Shown: piece after piece, positions 17,601-26,219 of the stretch
Layout of the letters: every line of letters begins with the position of its first letter
How positions within the stretch are numbered: the stretch's first letter is position 1
NCBI GenBank assembly: GCA_029552545.1
Contig: JAKPDO010000043.1
Span: forward strand, 84,716-148,715
From: Planctomycetota bacterium
GTDB taxonomy: Bacteria; Planctomycetota; Phycisphaerae; Sedimentisphaerales; Anaerohalosphaeraceae
Reading direction: 5' to 3'
DNA: 64,000 nt
The notes under the pieces: generated by a model
Told to the model about the DNA's origin: nothing
Seen by the model: only the letters and a program-made list of their open reading frames with translations
The model's database searches: none
Translations under genes and position numbers: made by a program

Positions 17601-19613
17601 ATGATGAAAAGTATGGTACAATTTGTTCTGGGATTGGCTGTTTTTTCCGTGCCAGCGACAGCCGTTTTATTTGAGGATTTTGAAACCTATAAGTTAGGAA
17701 GAGCGCAGGATACGACGAACTCGAAGTGGGTCAGCACTTCTGCTCAGGTTGTGTTGGGAGATAATCTGAGTAAAGGTCTTGATGCACGCAGTGCTGTGCC
17801 GGTTTATGCCTCACTGGGAAGCTTTTCAATTCCCGATTCAGATGCTCAGACAACCGTCTTCTTCCGTTTTTATGTAGCAACTGGTTCAGAAAATTCCCCA
17901 ATAGGAGTAACGGATAGTGCTACTCCCAGTTCTTATAGCCATATGGATGCATATGTGCAGTGTATCAGTGGAAATCTAACAGCACGCAATGGTTCCAGTA
18001 GCCCCACGATTATATCTGGCATTCAGCCAGGCTGGTACAATGTTTGGCTGGTGATTAATAACATGGCAAATACCTATGACGTTTATGTCAATCAAGGGCT
18101 TGCAAATGCCTCGGAGGCAGATAAGAAGGCAACGGGTTTTACATTTCGTACACCCTCAACAGACTCTATTCGGTCGTTTGCTAATGTTTATGGTTCCGGT
18201 CATTTATTTGATGATATTTATATTACACCTGGGCTGGAGTTGTCGAATCCGCCGAAATCTGTTCCTCCATCGCCTGATACGATAGGAGGTTATTTTGTCA
18301 CCCAAGGTACGGGTGCAGAATATTCAACGGTGATAAACGGGCATTTTACGCTTCCGGGAGTTGCCAGCACAGGTACAATCAATGTGCCCGGCTGGTACAG
18401 CAATCAGACAGTTTGGTCTGCGGATACGGGCACGAGGCACAATGACCACTCGGATGGGGATGGATGGTCTTTCAGTGAGAAAATCACAGATGGGCCGATC
18501 TGGACTGTGACCCAAACCAGAATGATTCCGGGACAAAGTTATTCGTTTCTTGCTGACGTGCAGGGGCGATGGGATTGCAACAGGGTCTATCTGTCGGTTG
18601 TTATTGGAGAGGATCCGAATACCGGCTTGGGAGATCCGAATGTATCCTTGGCTACCGCGGAATATGTAATAGGCGGAAATGGGATATGGTACCGTGATTT
18701 ATTCGTCAGTTATACGGCAACCGAAGCGGATGCCGGAAAACATATCGGGCTGAAATTGGAGGGAAGCAGTACCACCAATGTGAATAACAGCTGGATTCGT
18801 TACGACAATATTCGGATGATTGACGGTTTGGTTGTGTCTAAGTATGGCCCAAAGAATCCACAGCCAGAGGACAAAAGTTGGGATATAGTGCCTGGTGAAG
18901 TAACATTGACTTGGATACCAAGCAATGACCCGAATTCGAGCGGTCAGCGTCTGTATTACTATATCGGAACCGGCAATGGTTTTAATGTTTCCGCCTATAA
19001 TGCAGTCAGCCCTGTGGTTTTGCCCGTTTCAGCGAATAGTTATGCCATCGGTACCTTGACTTTTGATCAATACGTTCTCTGGCGGGTGGATACGGTAATC
19101 GATGGGGTTGTCTATACCGGCCCGACCTGGTACTTTGTGACTCAGACAGCAGATTTTCCACCAGTTGTCGAGGCGGGATACAACTATATCACCTGGGTAG
19201 GAAACCTTCCCCAACTGCTTATGGGGATTGTGGATGATTTAGGGGAAAATGATATAGCCGATGCAGATGTGGTCTGGTCGATTGATTCCGGTCCTGCCGG
19301 GGCTGAAGCCAGTGTGGTGAAGACGTCTTCGAATCCATTGGCACCCACAGCTCTTTTCACGAGCAATATGGCTGGTACCTATATCATCCGGCTGACCGCA
19401 ACAGACACAGGGGGAAACCAAGGTCCGCAGACTTCCTTTGATACCCTGACGGTTCGTGTTGCCTCCGATGCCTGTGCGGCACAGCAAATGGTTCAGCCTG
19501 GATATAATTCTGCCGATTTGAATCAGGATTGTATCGTGGATTTGGAGGACCTTTCTGTTGTAGCGGTTCAGTGGCTGACAGATATCAGTTTGTCCGCATC
19601 GGTTCCTTATTAA
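17601..19613 (+). CDS. Secreted protein with dockerin-like C-terminus
   Basis: 670 residues from the ATG at 17601, which has a strong GGGAGGA ribosome binding site. Signal peptide about 1-21, with VLFEDFETYKLG after it, a common start of concanavalin/LamG-like domains. A second beta-sandwich with VPGWYSNQTVW and YDNIRMIDGL lies in the middle, then a fibronectin- or PKD-like section (VDDLGENDIADADVVWSIDSGPAGA, TYIIRLTATDTGGN). The end, ADLNQDCIVDLEDLSVVAVQWL, is the calcium-loop pattern of a dockerin-like repeat typical of Phycisphaerae. No catalytic motif is seen; it may bind carbohydrate or sit on the cell surface. Confidence 0.75.
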   Translation: MMKSMVQFVLGLAVFSVPATAVLFEDFETYKLGRAQDTTNSKWVSTSAQVVLGDNLSKGLDARSAVPVYASLGSFSIPDSDAQTTVFFRFYVATGSENSPIGVTDSATPSSYSHMDAYVQCISGNLTARNGSSSPTIISGIQPGWYNVWLVINNMANTYDVYVNQGLANASEADKKATGFTFRTPSTDSIRSFANVYGSGHLFDDIYITPGLELSNPPKSVPPSPDTIGGYFVTQGTGAEYSTVINGHFTLPGVASTGTINVPGWYSNQTVWSADTGTRHNDHSDGDGWSFSEKITDGPIWTVTQTRMIPGQSYSFLADVQGRWDCNRVYLSVVIGEDPNTGLGDPNVSLATAEYVIGGNGIWYRDLFVSYTATEADAGKHIGLKLEGSSTTNVNNSWIRYDNIRMIDGLVVSKYGPKNPQPEDKSWDIVPGEVTLTWIPSNDPNSSGQRLYYYIGTGNGFNVSAYNAVSPVVLPVSANSYAIGTLTFDQYVLWRVDTVIDGVVYTGPTWYFVTQTADFPPVVEAGYNYITWVGNLPQLLMGIVDDLGENDIADADVVWSIDSGPAGAEASVVKTSSNPLAPTALFTSNMAGTYIIRLTATDTGGNQGPQTSFDTLTVRVASDACAAQQMVQPGYNSADLNQDCIVDLEDLSVVAVQWLTDISLSASVPY

Positions 19614-19625
19614 GGGGTTTTACAC

Positions 19626-19660
19626 GGCAGGGCTTCTCCGGGGAAGCCCTGCCCTTTCTT
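19626..19660 (+). terminator. Rho-independent terminator
   Basis: Perfect 11-bp inverted repeat (GGCAGGGCTTC at 19626-19636, GAAGCCCTGCC at 19643-19653) followed by CTTTCTT, 13 bp after the stop of the dockerin-like protein gene. Confidence 0.8.
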
Positions 19661-19714
19661 GCTTTTTTCTGCTGACTGGTTTGGAATGAGATGGATAGGG
19701 AAAGGGAAAAGAAA

Positions 19715-20512
19715 ATGAACAAAAAAGGTTTTACCCTCATCGAGCTGCTGGTTGTGATTGCGATTATTGCTTTGCTGATAGCAGTGATTATGCCGGCACT
19801 TCGAAAGGCCCGGGAAGCAGCGAAATCCCTCTCCTGTCGAAACAACCTGAAGCAAATGACCCTTGCTTTCAGTGTTTACAGTCAGGAAAACAAAGGTCGT
19901 ATGTTTCCTTTAGGGTATGGAGCGGATTATTGGTTTCGGAAAATTGCTCCTTTCTTGGGAGACCAGTATTTTCAGCAGAACCCTACGCTGGACCGTTCCG
20001 GAGTGATGCAGATTAACATTTGCCCTTCTACGAAGATTCAGACGTCCAGGGAAAACGGAACGTTTGACACAACATGGTATTTTCAGAATGGCATTGGCAG
20101 TTATGGGTTAAATTGCTGGCTTTTGCCTGATGTCCCCGATTCAAGCGGGCGAACCTGGTACGAGAAATGGGGGGGAAATTTAGGACAGACGGCCGGTCGT
20201 TATTTTGAACGGTATACAATGGCTCGAGCGGATGCCGGGCTCTTGGCGGATGCTTTTCGAATGGATGTCTGGCCAATGCCTGACCAGGAGATTTCCCTTC
20301 GTCTCTCTACAGAAAGATCTCAATTGAAAGAGCCGGGAGGGCTGCCGCACAATCCCAATTATTTTCTCCGCCGCTACATGGTGGACCGCCATGGAATGGC
20401 AGTGAATGTCGGTTTTGTCGGAGGATATGTGGAAAAGGTTCATATAAAAGACCTTGGATTGGTCAGTTGGAGTAAACGAGCAACTCCCAGGGCTGATGTT
20501 GTGGTTCCCTGA
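19715..20512 (+). CDS. Pilin-like protein with type IV prepilin leader
   Basis: 265 residues from the ATG at 19715, preceded by a purine-rich GGGAAAGGG; an ATG at 19691 is also in frame. The N-terminus [29 protein letters not shown] is a class III prepilin signal with G/F cleavage, F+1 and E+5, cut and methylated by PilD. The helix is followed by [35 protein letters not shown], the usual continuation in the large planctomycete/lentisphaera pilin-like family. The C-terminus has [17 protein letters not shown], similar to the conserved H-x-G-x-N-xxF-xDG end of this family but with G-G in place of D-G. Role probably as a surface or secretion pseudopilin. Confidence 0.88.
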   Translation: MNKKGFTLIELLVVIAIIALLIAVIMPALRKAREAAKSLSCRNNLKQMTLAFSVYSQENKGRMFPLGYGADYWFRKIAPFLGDQYFQQNPTLDRSGVMQINICPSTKIQTSRENGTFDTTWYFQNGIGSYGLNCWLLPDVPDSSGRTWYEKWGGNLGQTAGRYFERYTMARADAGLLADAFRMDVWPMPDQEISLRLSTERSQLKEPGGLPHNPNYFLRRYMVDRHGMAVNVGFVGGYVEKVHIKDLGLVSWSKRATPRADVVVP

Positions 20513-20547
20513 TTTTTCAAGAATAGCTTCTCCTCTCCTCTTCCCAG

Positions 20548-20583
20548 AAAGCCGCTTTTATTTTTTTAAAGCGGCTTTTTTGT
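20548..20583 (+). terminator. Rho-independent terminator
   Basis: Perfect inverted repeat AAAGCCGCTTT (20548-20558) and AAAGCGGCTTT (20568-20578), continuing into a T-run, 35 bp after the pilin-like gene. Confidence 0.85.
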
Positions 20584-20638
20584 TTCAAGAGGGAATCGAA
20601 AGTTAAAAGATTTTCCTTCAAATTCTTTTCAGAAAAAG

Positions 20639-20644
20639 TATAAT
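20639..20644 (+). promoter_or_regulatory. Likely -10 box of tRNA-Ser
   Basis: A perfect TATAAT at 20639-20644, 37 bp before the tRNA. No convincing -35 box at the right distance. Confidence 0.35.
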
Positions 20645-20681
20645 TAAGTTAACAAAGAGACAAGATAGGTCTGGTATTTAT

Positions 20682-20769
20682 GGAGAGGTGTCGGAGTGGC
20701 TGATCGAGCAGCCTTGGAAAGGCTGTGTAGGGCTTGTCTCTACCGCGGGTTCGAATCCCGCCCTCTCCG
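20682..20769 (+). tRNA. tRNA-Ser (anticodon GGA)
   Basis: 88-nt type II tRNA. The acceptor stem pairs GGAGAGG with CCTCTCC, discriminator G. Anticodon stem CAGCC/GGCTG holds loop TTGGAAA with anticodon GGA at 20716-20718. A long variable arm (about 20724-20743) and the T arm GCGGG-TTCGAAT-CCCGC are present. CCA is not encoded. Its last bases are repeated downstream, at 20910-20930. Confidence 0.95.
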
Positions 20770-20930
20770 GTTTGCCGGGTGGTTGACATAGGGGAAAAGG
20801 GTCTGTGTTCTCGACAGCGGAATTGTCCTTGTTTTTCCCCGGGCGGGATGAGAACCCGCAGGACGCAGATGCGTCATCAAGCGGGTTCGACACCGAAGGA
20901 GCCGCGAAGCGAATCCCGCCCTCTCCGGTT
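20752..20930. repeat. 158-bp repeat unit built on the tRNA-Ser 3' end
   Basis: The 21 bp covering the T-loop to just past the tRNA 3' end (20752-20772) recur exactly at 20910-20930. The second copy is also preceded by GCGGGTTCGA (20881-20890), the 5' half of the T arm, split from the rest by about 19 bp. Between the copies are two neat hairpins: GCGGG/CCCGC (20843-20847 with 20855-20859) and GACGC/GCGTC (20862-20866 with 20871-20875). The arrangement recalls the rtT repeats after E. coli tyrT or an attachment-site scar. No gene is seen in the unit. Confidence 0.7.
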
Positions 20931-20959
20931 ATCGTTTTCTTCTGAAAAGAGGTCAGCTT

Positions 20960-21874
20960 ATGTCTTTCTGTTATTCTGTTCTACTGCCGCTTGGGTTGCT
21001 TTTTTCCCTCGGAACGGCCGGCTCTTCTTCTGCCCCTTCCGACAAGAAGGCCGGGCCGGTTTATCGGGATTTGGCTTACGTGGCCGGCGGGCACGAACGG
21101 CAGAAGCTGGATTTGTATCTGCCTGCCGAAGGAGAGAATTTTCCCCTGATTGTCTATATTCACGGCGGGGCCTTTCTGGCGGGCAGTAAGGAACAGGGGG
21201 TTCCGCTGGAGTATGTCAGGGACGGTTATGCCGTTGCGTCCATCAATTATCGACTCAGTCAGCACGCCAAATTCCCGGCCCAGGTTGAGGACTGCAAGGC
21301 GGCGGTCCGCTGGCTTCGATGCCATGCAGGGGATTACCGGATTGACCCCAATCATATCGCCGCCTGGGGGCCTTCGGCCGGAGGGTATCTGGCGGCTATG
21401 CTGGGCGTAACCGGCGATACGAAAGAGTTTGACAAGGGGGAGCATCTCGAGTTTTCCAGTGCGGTGCAGGCCGTTGTCGATTATTTCGGGCCGACGGATT
21501 TTTTGCAGATGGATACTCACCGCTTGCCGGATGGAATGGTTCACAATTCGCCGGATTCTCCGGAGTCCCGGTTAATCGGCGGGCCGATACAGGAAAATAA
21601 GGACAGGGTTTTAAAGGCCAATCCAATTACCTATGTTTCCCAAAACGATCCTCCCTTTTTGATAATCCACGGTGACCAGGACCCGCTGGTGCCTCATCAT
21701 CAGAGCATTCTGCTGGATGAGGCCCTTCGAAAAGCGGGGGTGCCGGTGATTTTCTATACCGTCAAAGGGGGCAGGCACGGCAATTTTCGCGACCCCAACG
21801 TTCCGCGGCTGACCCGAGAATTCCTTGAAAAGAACCTGAAGGGGAAATCTGCTGCCTCTGATAAGCCGAAATGA
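20960..21874 (+). CDS. Secreted alpha/beta-hydrolase, carboxylesterase type
   Basis: 304 residues, start supported by AAAAGAGG upstream. Signal peptide about 1-24. Alpha/beta-hydrolase of the HSL/BD-FAE-like esterase kind: oxyanion motif YIHGGAFLAGS, nucleophile elbow WGPSAGGYLAAM, Asp in HGDQDPLVPHHQS and His in KGGRHGNF. Probably a deacetylase or feruloyl-type esterase on plant polymers; the last 4 bp overlap the GH78 gene (ATGA), so the two are translationally coupled and probably act on one substrate, such as acetylated rhamnogalacturonan. Confidence 0.85.
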   Translation: MSFCYSVLLPLGLLFSLGTAGSSSAPSDKKAGPVYRDLAYVAGGHERQKLDLYLPAEGENFPLIVYIHGGAFLAGSKEQGVPLEYVRDGYAVASINYRLSQHAKFPAQVEDCKAAVRWLRCHAGDYRIDPNHIAAWGPSAGGYLAAMLGVTGDTKEFDKGEHLEFSSAVQAVVDYFGPTDFLQMDTHRLPDGMVHNSPDSPESRLIGGPIQENKDRVLKANPITYVSQNDPPFLIIHGDQDPLVPHHQSILLDEALRKAGVPVIFYTVKGGRHGNFRDPNVPRLTREFLEKNLKGKSAASDKPK

Positions 21875-24663
21875 CAGCCAAATTCACAAAATGGAAGTTT
21901 TTTTGCATCTGGCTTGCCGGGTTAGAAGGGCTCTTCTTCGGGGGCTGTCAATTATTTCTGGGCCCTTCGGACCGGATCGCGTTTGCGGTTGATTCTTTGC
22001 GATGCGAGTATCTGACCGACCCGCTGGGAATTGACACCCCCAGACCTCGTCTCAGCTGGGTCATCCATTCAGCACGGCAGGGGGTTTTCCAGTCCGCTTA
22101 TCAGATTCTGGTTGCATCGTCCGAACAAAACCTGGCGGAGGGTCGGGCGGATATCTGGGACAGCGGAAAAGTTCTGTCCGGTCAGTCTGTGAATGTGGAA
22201 TATGCGGGCCCGCCGCTCAAGTCCGCCGCTTCCTATTTTTGGAAGGTACGGGTCTGGGACCGGCAGGGCTGGCGTTCGCCTTGGAGCCGTCCTGCCTGCT
22301 GGACGATGGGACTTCTGAATGACCAGGATTGGAAGGCCGAATGGATTCATGCCTCACAGCCCCAGTCTTCCCTTTATCCGCTGCCGATTTTCCGAAAAAC
22401 CTTTGCCGTAAAAGCCGGCGTCCAAAAGGCCTTTGTTTTTGTCAGCGGGCTGGGCCATTATGAGTTGTATCTGAACGGCGGCAAGGTCGGCGACCATTTT
22501 CTGGCCCCCGCCTGGTCCGTTTATGAAAAGACGGTTTATTACGATACCTTTGATATTACAGATGCCCTTCGGGAAGGGCCGAATGCCTTCGGCGTGATGC
22601 TGGGCAAGGGGTTTTACAATACGAAGGGAGACCGCCGCATTCATTTTGTCAGGGCCGACCGCCTCCTGAAGCTGATTCTGCAGGCCCGGATTGTTTACAA
22701 AGACGGTTCGGAACAGATTGTCTGTACGGATGATTCCTGGAAGTGGATGGGCGGGCCTTATCTCCACAATGCGATTCTCGGCGGCAGCAGCTATGACGCC
22801 CAACGTCTTCCGGCCGGCTGGGCGGAGCCGGGCTTTGATGATTCCCAGTGGTTTTCGGCTGAACGGACCAACGGCCCGGGCGGGCGGTTATCCGCTTCTA
22901 TGTTTCCTCCGATGAAGACCGTACGGGTCTTCAAACCGGTCAGGATTGAGGAGCCGGAGCCGGGCTATTTTGTGTATGATTTCGGACAAAATGCCTCCTT
23001 TGTGCCGCGGATTACGGTTGCGGGACCTGCGGGCTCGACGGTCCGGATGACGCCTGCTGAACAGCGGCACGGCCAGACCGGCAATATCAATGACGGCCGA
23101 GGCCGGGTCAATCAGGCGGGGCTCGGCAAGCCGAACTATTGGGAATACACCCTGCGGGGGGATGGGGAAGAAGTCTGGATGGATGCTTTTTGTTATACCG
23201 GTTTTCAGTATTTGGAAATCTCCGGTGCTGTTCCGGAGGGATTTCCGAATCCGTCGGGTCTGCCTGTTGTTAAGGATTTGTCGGCTGTGCAGGTGCGGAG
23301 TGCTTGCGAACGGGTCGGCACATTCACCTGCTCCAAGCCCCTGTTCAACGCTATTGACCGGCTGATTGACTGGGCCGTGCAGAGCAATATGGCTCATGTC
23401 CTGACGGATTGCCCCCAGCGGGAGAAACTCGGCTGGCTCGAGCAGACCTATCTGATGGGGCCGTCGATTTTCTGGAATTACGATGCGGCGGCATATTTCG
23501 GAAAAATCGCACGAGATATCCGGGATTCGCAGGATTCGAGCGGACAGATTTTCACTGTTGCTCCCAGTTTTCCTGTCTTCCAGGGGGCCTATCAGTACAG
23601 CCCTGAATGGGGGGCCGCAGGCGTCTTTGTCCCCTGGCTGACGTTTCAATGGTATCAGGACCGGCGCATCCTTGAAGAGAACTACGAAATGATGAAGCGG
23701 TTTGTCGATTGGATGGAGGCGACTTCCGACAATCTGATTCCCGTTTCCGGCCTGGGCGATTGGTATGATTACGGGCACGGCCAATCCCTCGGGCCATCCC
23801 GTTTTACGCCGAAAACGCTGACCGCGGCGGCAATCTTTTACGGCTGTGCGCAAACGCTTTGCGATGCTGCCGGCGTGCTCGGAAAACCAGAAGACAGCCG
23901 CCGGTACAGCGGCCTTTGCGAAAAAATAAGACATCGTTTCAACAGCGAATTTTTCGACGGCAGGGCGGTCTATCAGAACTTCGGCAGCCCCCAGACGGCC
24001 AATGCAATGGCTCTGGTGTTTGCTCTGCCGCCGCAGGAGGCCCGCTTGTCGGTTCTTGAAACGCTTATCGAGGACCTTCGGCGGCGAAACTGGCAGCAGA
24101 CCGCCGGAGACATCGGATTTCATTATCTGGTGCGGGCTTTGATGGATGCCGGCCGTTCCGATGTTCTGTATCGGATTGCAAGCCGCACAGATGTAGGCAG
24201 TTACGGATGGATTCTTCAGCAGGGCTGGACCTCATTGCCGGAGGCCTGGGATGCAACGACTACCTCTTCGATGAATCATCTGATGTTAGGCCATATTCAG
24301 CAGTGGTTTGGACAGGGCCTTGTCGGGATTCGGCCGCATCCGGAGGAACCCGGTTTTCGAAAGTTTCTTGTCTGGCCGGAACCGGTTGAAGACCTGCAAT
24401 GGTGCGAAGGGACTTACTGTTCTCTGTACGGCCCGATTGAGGTCTCCTGGTCCTGCAAAGAAAAGGAGTTTACCCTCAACCTGACGGTTCCCTGCAATAC
24501 AGCAGCGGAGGCGGCACTTCCGGCAGACAGCCCCCGGCTTGTCCGCGTGAATGGAAAACCGCTCGGCGCTTTTCGAGAGGCCGTTTTTCTCCGGATGCAG
24601 GACGGCAGGGCAGTCATTCTCGTTCCGTCCGGACGGTACCAGTTTCAGTCCAAACTGCCTTGA
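21871..24663 (+). CDS. GH78 alpha-L-rhamnosidase, putative lipoprotein
   Basis: 930 residues. N-terminus carries a hydrophobic segment ending in FFGGCQ, a possible lipobox, so it may be anchored to a membrane. GH78 features run in order: the N-terminal fibronectin-like domain (LRCEYLTDPLGIDTPRPRLSW), the carbohydrate-binding-like domain (FVSGLGHYELYLNG, PAWSVYEKTVYYDTFDIT), then the (alpha/alpha)6 catalytic domain with DCPQREKLGWLEQTYLMGP, GLGDWYDYG and GWTSLPEAWD, followed by the C-terminal beta-sandwich. It removes terminal alpha-L-rhamnose from pectic or glycosidic substrates. Confidence 0.93.
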   Translation: MTAKFTKWKFFCIWLAGLEGLFFGGCQLFLGPSDRIAFAVDSLRCEYLTDPLGIDTPRPRLSWVIHSARQGVFQSAYQILVASSEQNLAEGRADIWDSGKVLSGQSVNVEYAGPPLKSAASYFWKVRVWDRQGWRSPWSRPACWTMGLLNDQDWKAEWIHASQPQSSLYPLPIFRKTFAVKAGVQKAFVFVSGLGHYELYLNGGKVGDHFLAPAWSVYEKTVYYDTFDITDALREGPNAFGVMLGKGFYNTKGDRRIHFVRADRLLKLILQARIVYKDGSEQIVCTDDSWKWMGGPYLHNAILGGSSYDAQRLPAGWAEPGFDDSQWFSAERTNGPGGRLSASMFPPMKTVRVFKPVRIEEPEPGYFVYDFGQNASFVPRITVAGPAGSTVRMTPAEQRHGQTGNINDGRGRVNQAGLGKPNYWEYTLRGDGEEVWMDAFCYTGFQYLEISGAVPEGFPNPSGLPVVKDLSAVQVRSACERVGTFTCSKPLFNAIDRLIDWAVQSNMAHVLTDCPQREKLGWLEQTYLMGPSIFWNYDAAAYFGKIARDIRDSQDSSGQIFTVAPSFPVFQGAYQYSPEWGAAGVFVPWLTFQWYQDRRILEENYEMMKRFVDWMEATSDNLIPVSGLGDWYDYGHGQSLGPSRFTPKTLTAAAIFYGCAQTLCDAAGVLGKPEDSRRYSGLCEKIRHRFNSEFFDGRAVYQNFGSPQTANAMALVFALPPQEARLSVLETLIEDLRRRNWQQTAGDIGFHYLVRALMDAGRSDVLYRIASRTDVGSYGWILQQGWTSLPEAWDATTTSSMNHLMLGHIQQWFGQGLVGIRPHPEEPGFRKFLVWPEPVEDLQWCEGTYCSLYGPIEVSWSCKEKEFTLNLTVPCNTAAEAALPADSPRLVRVNGKPLGAFREAVFLRMQDGRAVILVPSGRYQFQSKLP

Positions 24664-24670
24664 GGTGTTT

Positions 24671-25312
24671 TTACCGGAGCAGCAGGGGCTGTTTATCCCG
24701 CAGCCATTGCGGAAGCTGCTCCCGCCGGACTTCTTTCCAGAGCCCTCGTTTTTCTTCGCGGGCTTCTTCCATCCATTTTTCGTATTGAGCAAACCGGGAA
24801 TGTTCGAACCGCAGGTCTGCATACCCCCAGCCGTTTCGGATGATTTCTTCATTGACGATTCGTCCATCCTCCAGACGGACGTATGCCAAAAGACGGCCGT
24901 ATAAATCCCGCTGGTCGCCGACGTTATCCAGCAGCAAGGTGACCGGACCGGCGCCGATAAGCTTCCGGACAAAATCGGATGCCTCCGGTCCAAAGTACAT
25001 CACGCCGACAGTCGGGTGTTTGGTTTCCGGAGTGTCCACTCCGAGCAGACGAACGCGGACAACTTCCCCGCTGTCTGTGCGGATATCCAGAGTATCTCCA
25101 TCGATGACCTCGGTTACGGCAAAGGTTTGAAGGTGAAATCGCTTCTGGTCGGGGCTGTAAAAGAAATGCTTCTGAATCGTTGACCGCAGCGGCCCTCCGA
25201 ACCGATGGTCAAGAACCCCCAGTCCAGCCGGTACGAGGAAGAGCCAGAACAGCAGCAGGCCGTTCTTTCTTCGGCGGCTCATGGCATATGGAATCTTTTT
25301 TCGCCTGCCCAT
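24671..25312 (-). CDS. Membrane-anchored thermonuclease-like protein
   Basis: 213 residues on the minus strand with AAGGAG eight bases before the start. One N-terminal membrane helix (residues about 18-37, NGLLLFWLFLVPAGLGVLDH), then a Staphylococcal nuclease-like (SNc) domain: VIDGDTLDIRT, VRLLGVDTPETKHP (calcium-binding and active-site Asp and Glu), RDLYGRLLAYVRLEDGRIVNEEIIRNGWG and FEHSRFAQYEKWMEEAREEKRGLW. Expected to be a secreted or periplasm-facing phosphodiesterase that cuts DNA and RNA. Converges with the rhamnosidase gene. Confidence 0.88.
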   Translation of the reverse strand: MGRRKKIPYAMSRRRKNGLLLFWLFLVPAGLGVLDHRFGGPLRSTIQKHFFYSPDQKRFHLQTFAVTEVIDGDTLDIRTDSGEVVRVRLLGVDTPETKHPTVGVMYFGPEASDFVRKLIGAGPVTLLLDNVGDQRDLYGRLLAYVRLEDGRIVNEEIIRNGWGYADLRFEHSRFAQYEKWMEEAREEKRGLWKEVRREQLPQWLRDKQPLLLR

Positions 25313-25359
25313 AAAAACTCCTTCTTTTTTGATTGTATCGGAGCGGCGGAAGAAAAAAA

Positions 25360-25394
25360 GAAAAACCCTGCAAAATCAGTTTTTGCAGGGTTTT
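25360..25394 (-). terminator. Terminator of tRNA-Asp
   Basis: Inverted repeat AAAACCCTGCAAAA / TTTTGCAGGGTTTT between about 25362 and 25394. Read on the minus strand it ends in TTTTTCTTTTTTTC, directly after tRNA-Asp. Confidence 0.8.
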
Positions 25395-25400
25395 AGGAAG

Positions 25401-25474
25401 CGAGGCCGAAGGGGCTCGAACCCTCAACCTTCGGATCGACAGTCCGATGCTCTAACCAATTGAGCTACGGCCCC
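25401..25474 (-). tRNA. tRNA-Asp (anticodon GTC)
   Basis: 74 nt on the minus strand. Acceptor GGGGCCG pairs with CGGCCTC with one G-U pair, discriminator G. Anticodon loop CTGTCGA, anticodon GTC, within stem TCGGA/TCCGA. T arm GAGGG-TTCGAGC-CCCTT. CCA is not encoded. Confidence 0.93.
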
Positions 25475-25487
25475 ACATCGAGACTTC

Positions 25488-25518
25488 ATAATAAAAACTC
25501 CTTGCTCTTTTTTGTCAA
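25488..25518 (-). promoter_or_regulatory. Candidate promoter of tRNA-Asp
   Basis: On the minus strand a perfect TTGACA (25518-25513) is followed 19 bp later by TATTAT (25493-25488); a TTTATT at 17 bp spacing overlaps it. It lies 13 bp ahead of the tRNA. Confidence 0.5.
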
Positions 25519-25592
25519 TTTTTTTTTCGGCAAAATTTCGCGAGAAAAACATATATGACTTAGTATATCCATTATTGTTGTTTTGTTGGGTC

Positions 25593-25620
25593 TTGCTTAA
25601 ACGTTTTCCTGTGCTATCAT
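25593..25620 (+). promoter_or_regulatory. Candidate promoter of the DJ-1/PfpI gene
   Basis: TTGCTT (25593-25598), 16 bp, then an extended -10 TGCTATCAT with TATCAT at 25615-25620; start codon at 25652. Confidence 0.5.
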
Positions 25621-25651
25621 TCCTGATGAACGCAAAAGCAGGAGTAAAAGT

Positions 25652-26212
25652 ATGCCCAAAACAGCACTGGTACCCATTGCAGATGGAACAGAAGAGCTTG
25701 AAGCCGTTACGATTATTGATGTACTTCGCCGAGGAGGCGTGCAGGTGACTGTTGCGTCCGTACAGTCTCTCCAAGTCAAGGCCTCCCGAGATGTGAACTT
25801 GACGGCGGATTGCCTGATAGCGGATTGCCGGGACAAAACCTATGATTTAATCGCGCTGCCGGGGGGAATGCCCGGGGCCGAACATCTGCGTGATTGTGCA
25901 GTCCTGACTGAACTGCTCAAAAAGCAGAGGAAAGAAGGCCGCTGGGTTGCCGCGATTTGTGCATCCCCCGCCGTGGTGCTGGCGCATCACGGACTTCTGA
26001 ATGATTGTCGAGCAACCTGCTATCCTTCGATGCAGGACAAACTGCCTTCCGCCCAGTCCGCTCCGGTGGTTGTTGATAAAAACTGCATCACCAGCCAGGG
26101 GCCGGGGACAGCGATTCCCTTTGCATTGGAGCTGGTGTCGCGGCTGCACGGCCGGAATGCAGCGGAAAAAGTGGCCGCCGCCATGCTGGTTAAGTGGGCA
26201 CCAGTTTCGTAG
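25652..26212 (+). CDS. DJ-1/PfpI family protein (YajL/ThiJ type)
   Basis: 186 residues, AGGAG eight bases before the start. A DJ-1/PfpI-type glutamine-amidotransferase-like fold: IADGTEELEAVTIIDVLRRGGVQVTVAS at the N-terminus with the conserved Glu, the LPGGMPGAEHL turn, and the reactive cysteine in the elbow AAICASPAVVLA. The C-terminus has SQGPGTAIPFALELVSRL. Members act as protein or small-molecule deglycases or redox chaperones; the exact substrate is debated for the family. Converges with the GH31 gene 7 bp away. Confidence 0.92.
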   Translation: MPKTALVPIADGTEELEAVTIIDVLRRGGVQVTVASVQSLQVKASRDVNLTADCLIADCRDKTYDLIALPGGMPGAEHLRDCAVLTELLKKQRKEGRWVAAICASPAVVLAHHGLLNDCRATCYPSMQDKLPSAQSAPVVVDKNCITSQGPGTAIPFALELVSRLHGRNAAEKVAAAMLVKWAPVS

Positions 26213-26219
26213 TCTGTTC

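Noticed and set aside
20843..20930. A second tRNA-Ser
   Set aside because: Only the 3' end and a split T arm are present; no D or anticodon arm can be built.
20734..21189. Frame running from tRNA-Ser into the esterase
   Set aside because: It reads through the tRNA T arm and the repeat unit, then out of frame over the esterase.
22888..24123. 411-residue frame antisense to the GH78 gene
   Set aside because: The plus strand has a continuous GH78 with all motifs; the antisense frame has no domain.
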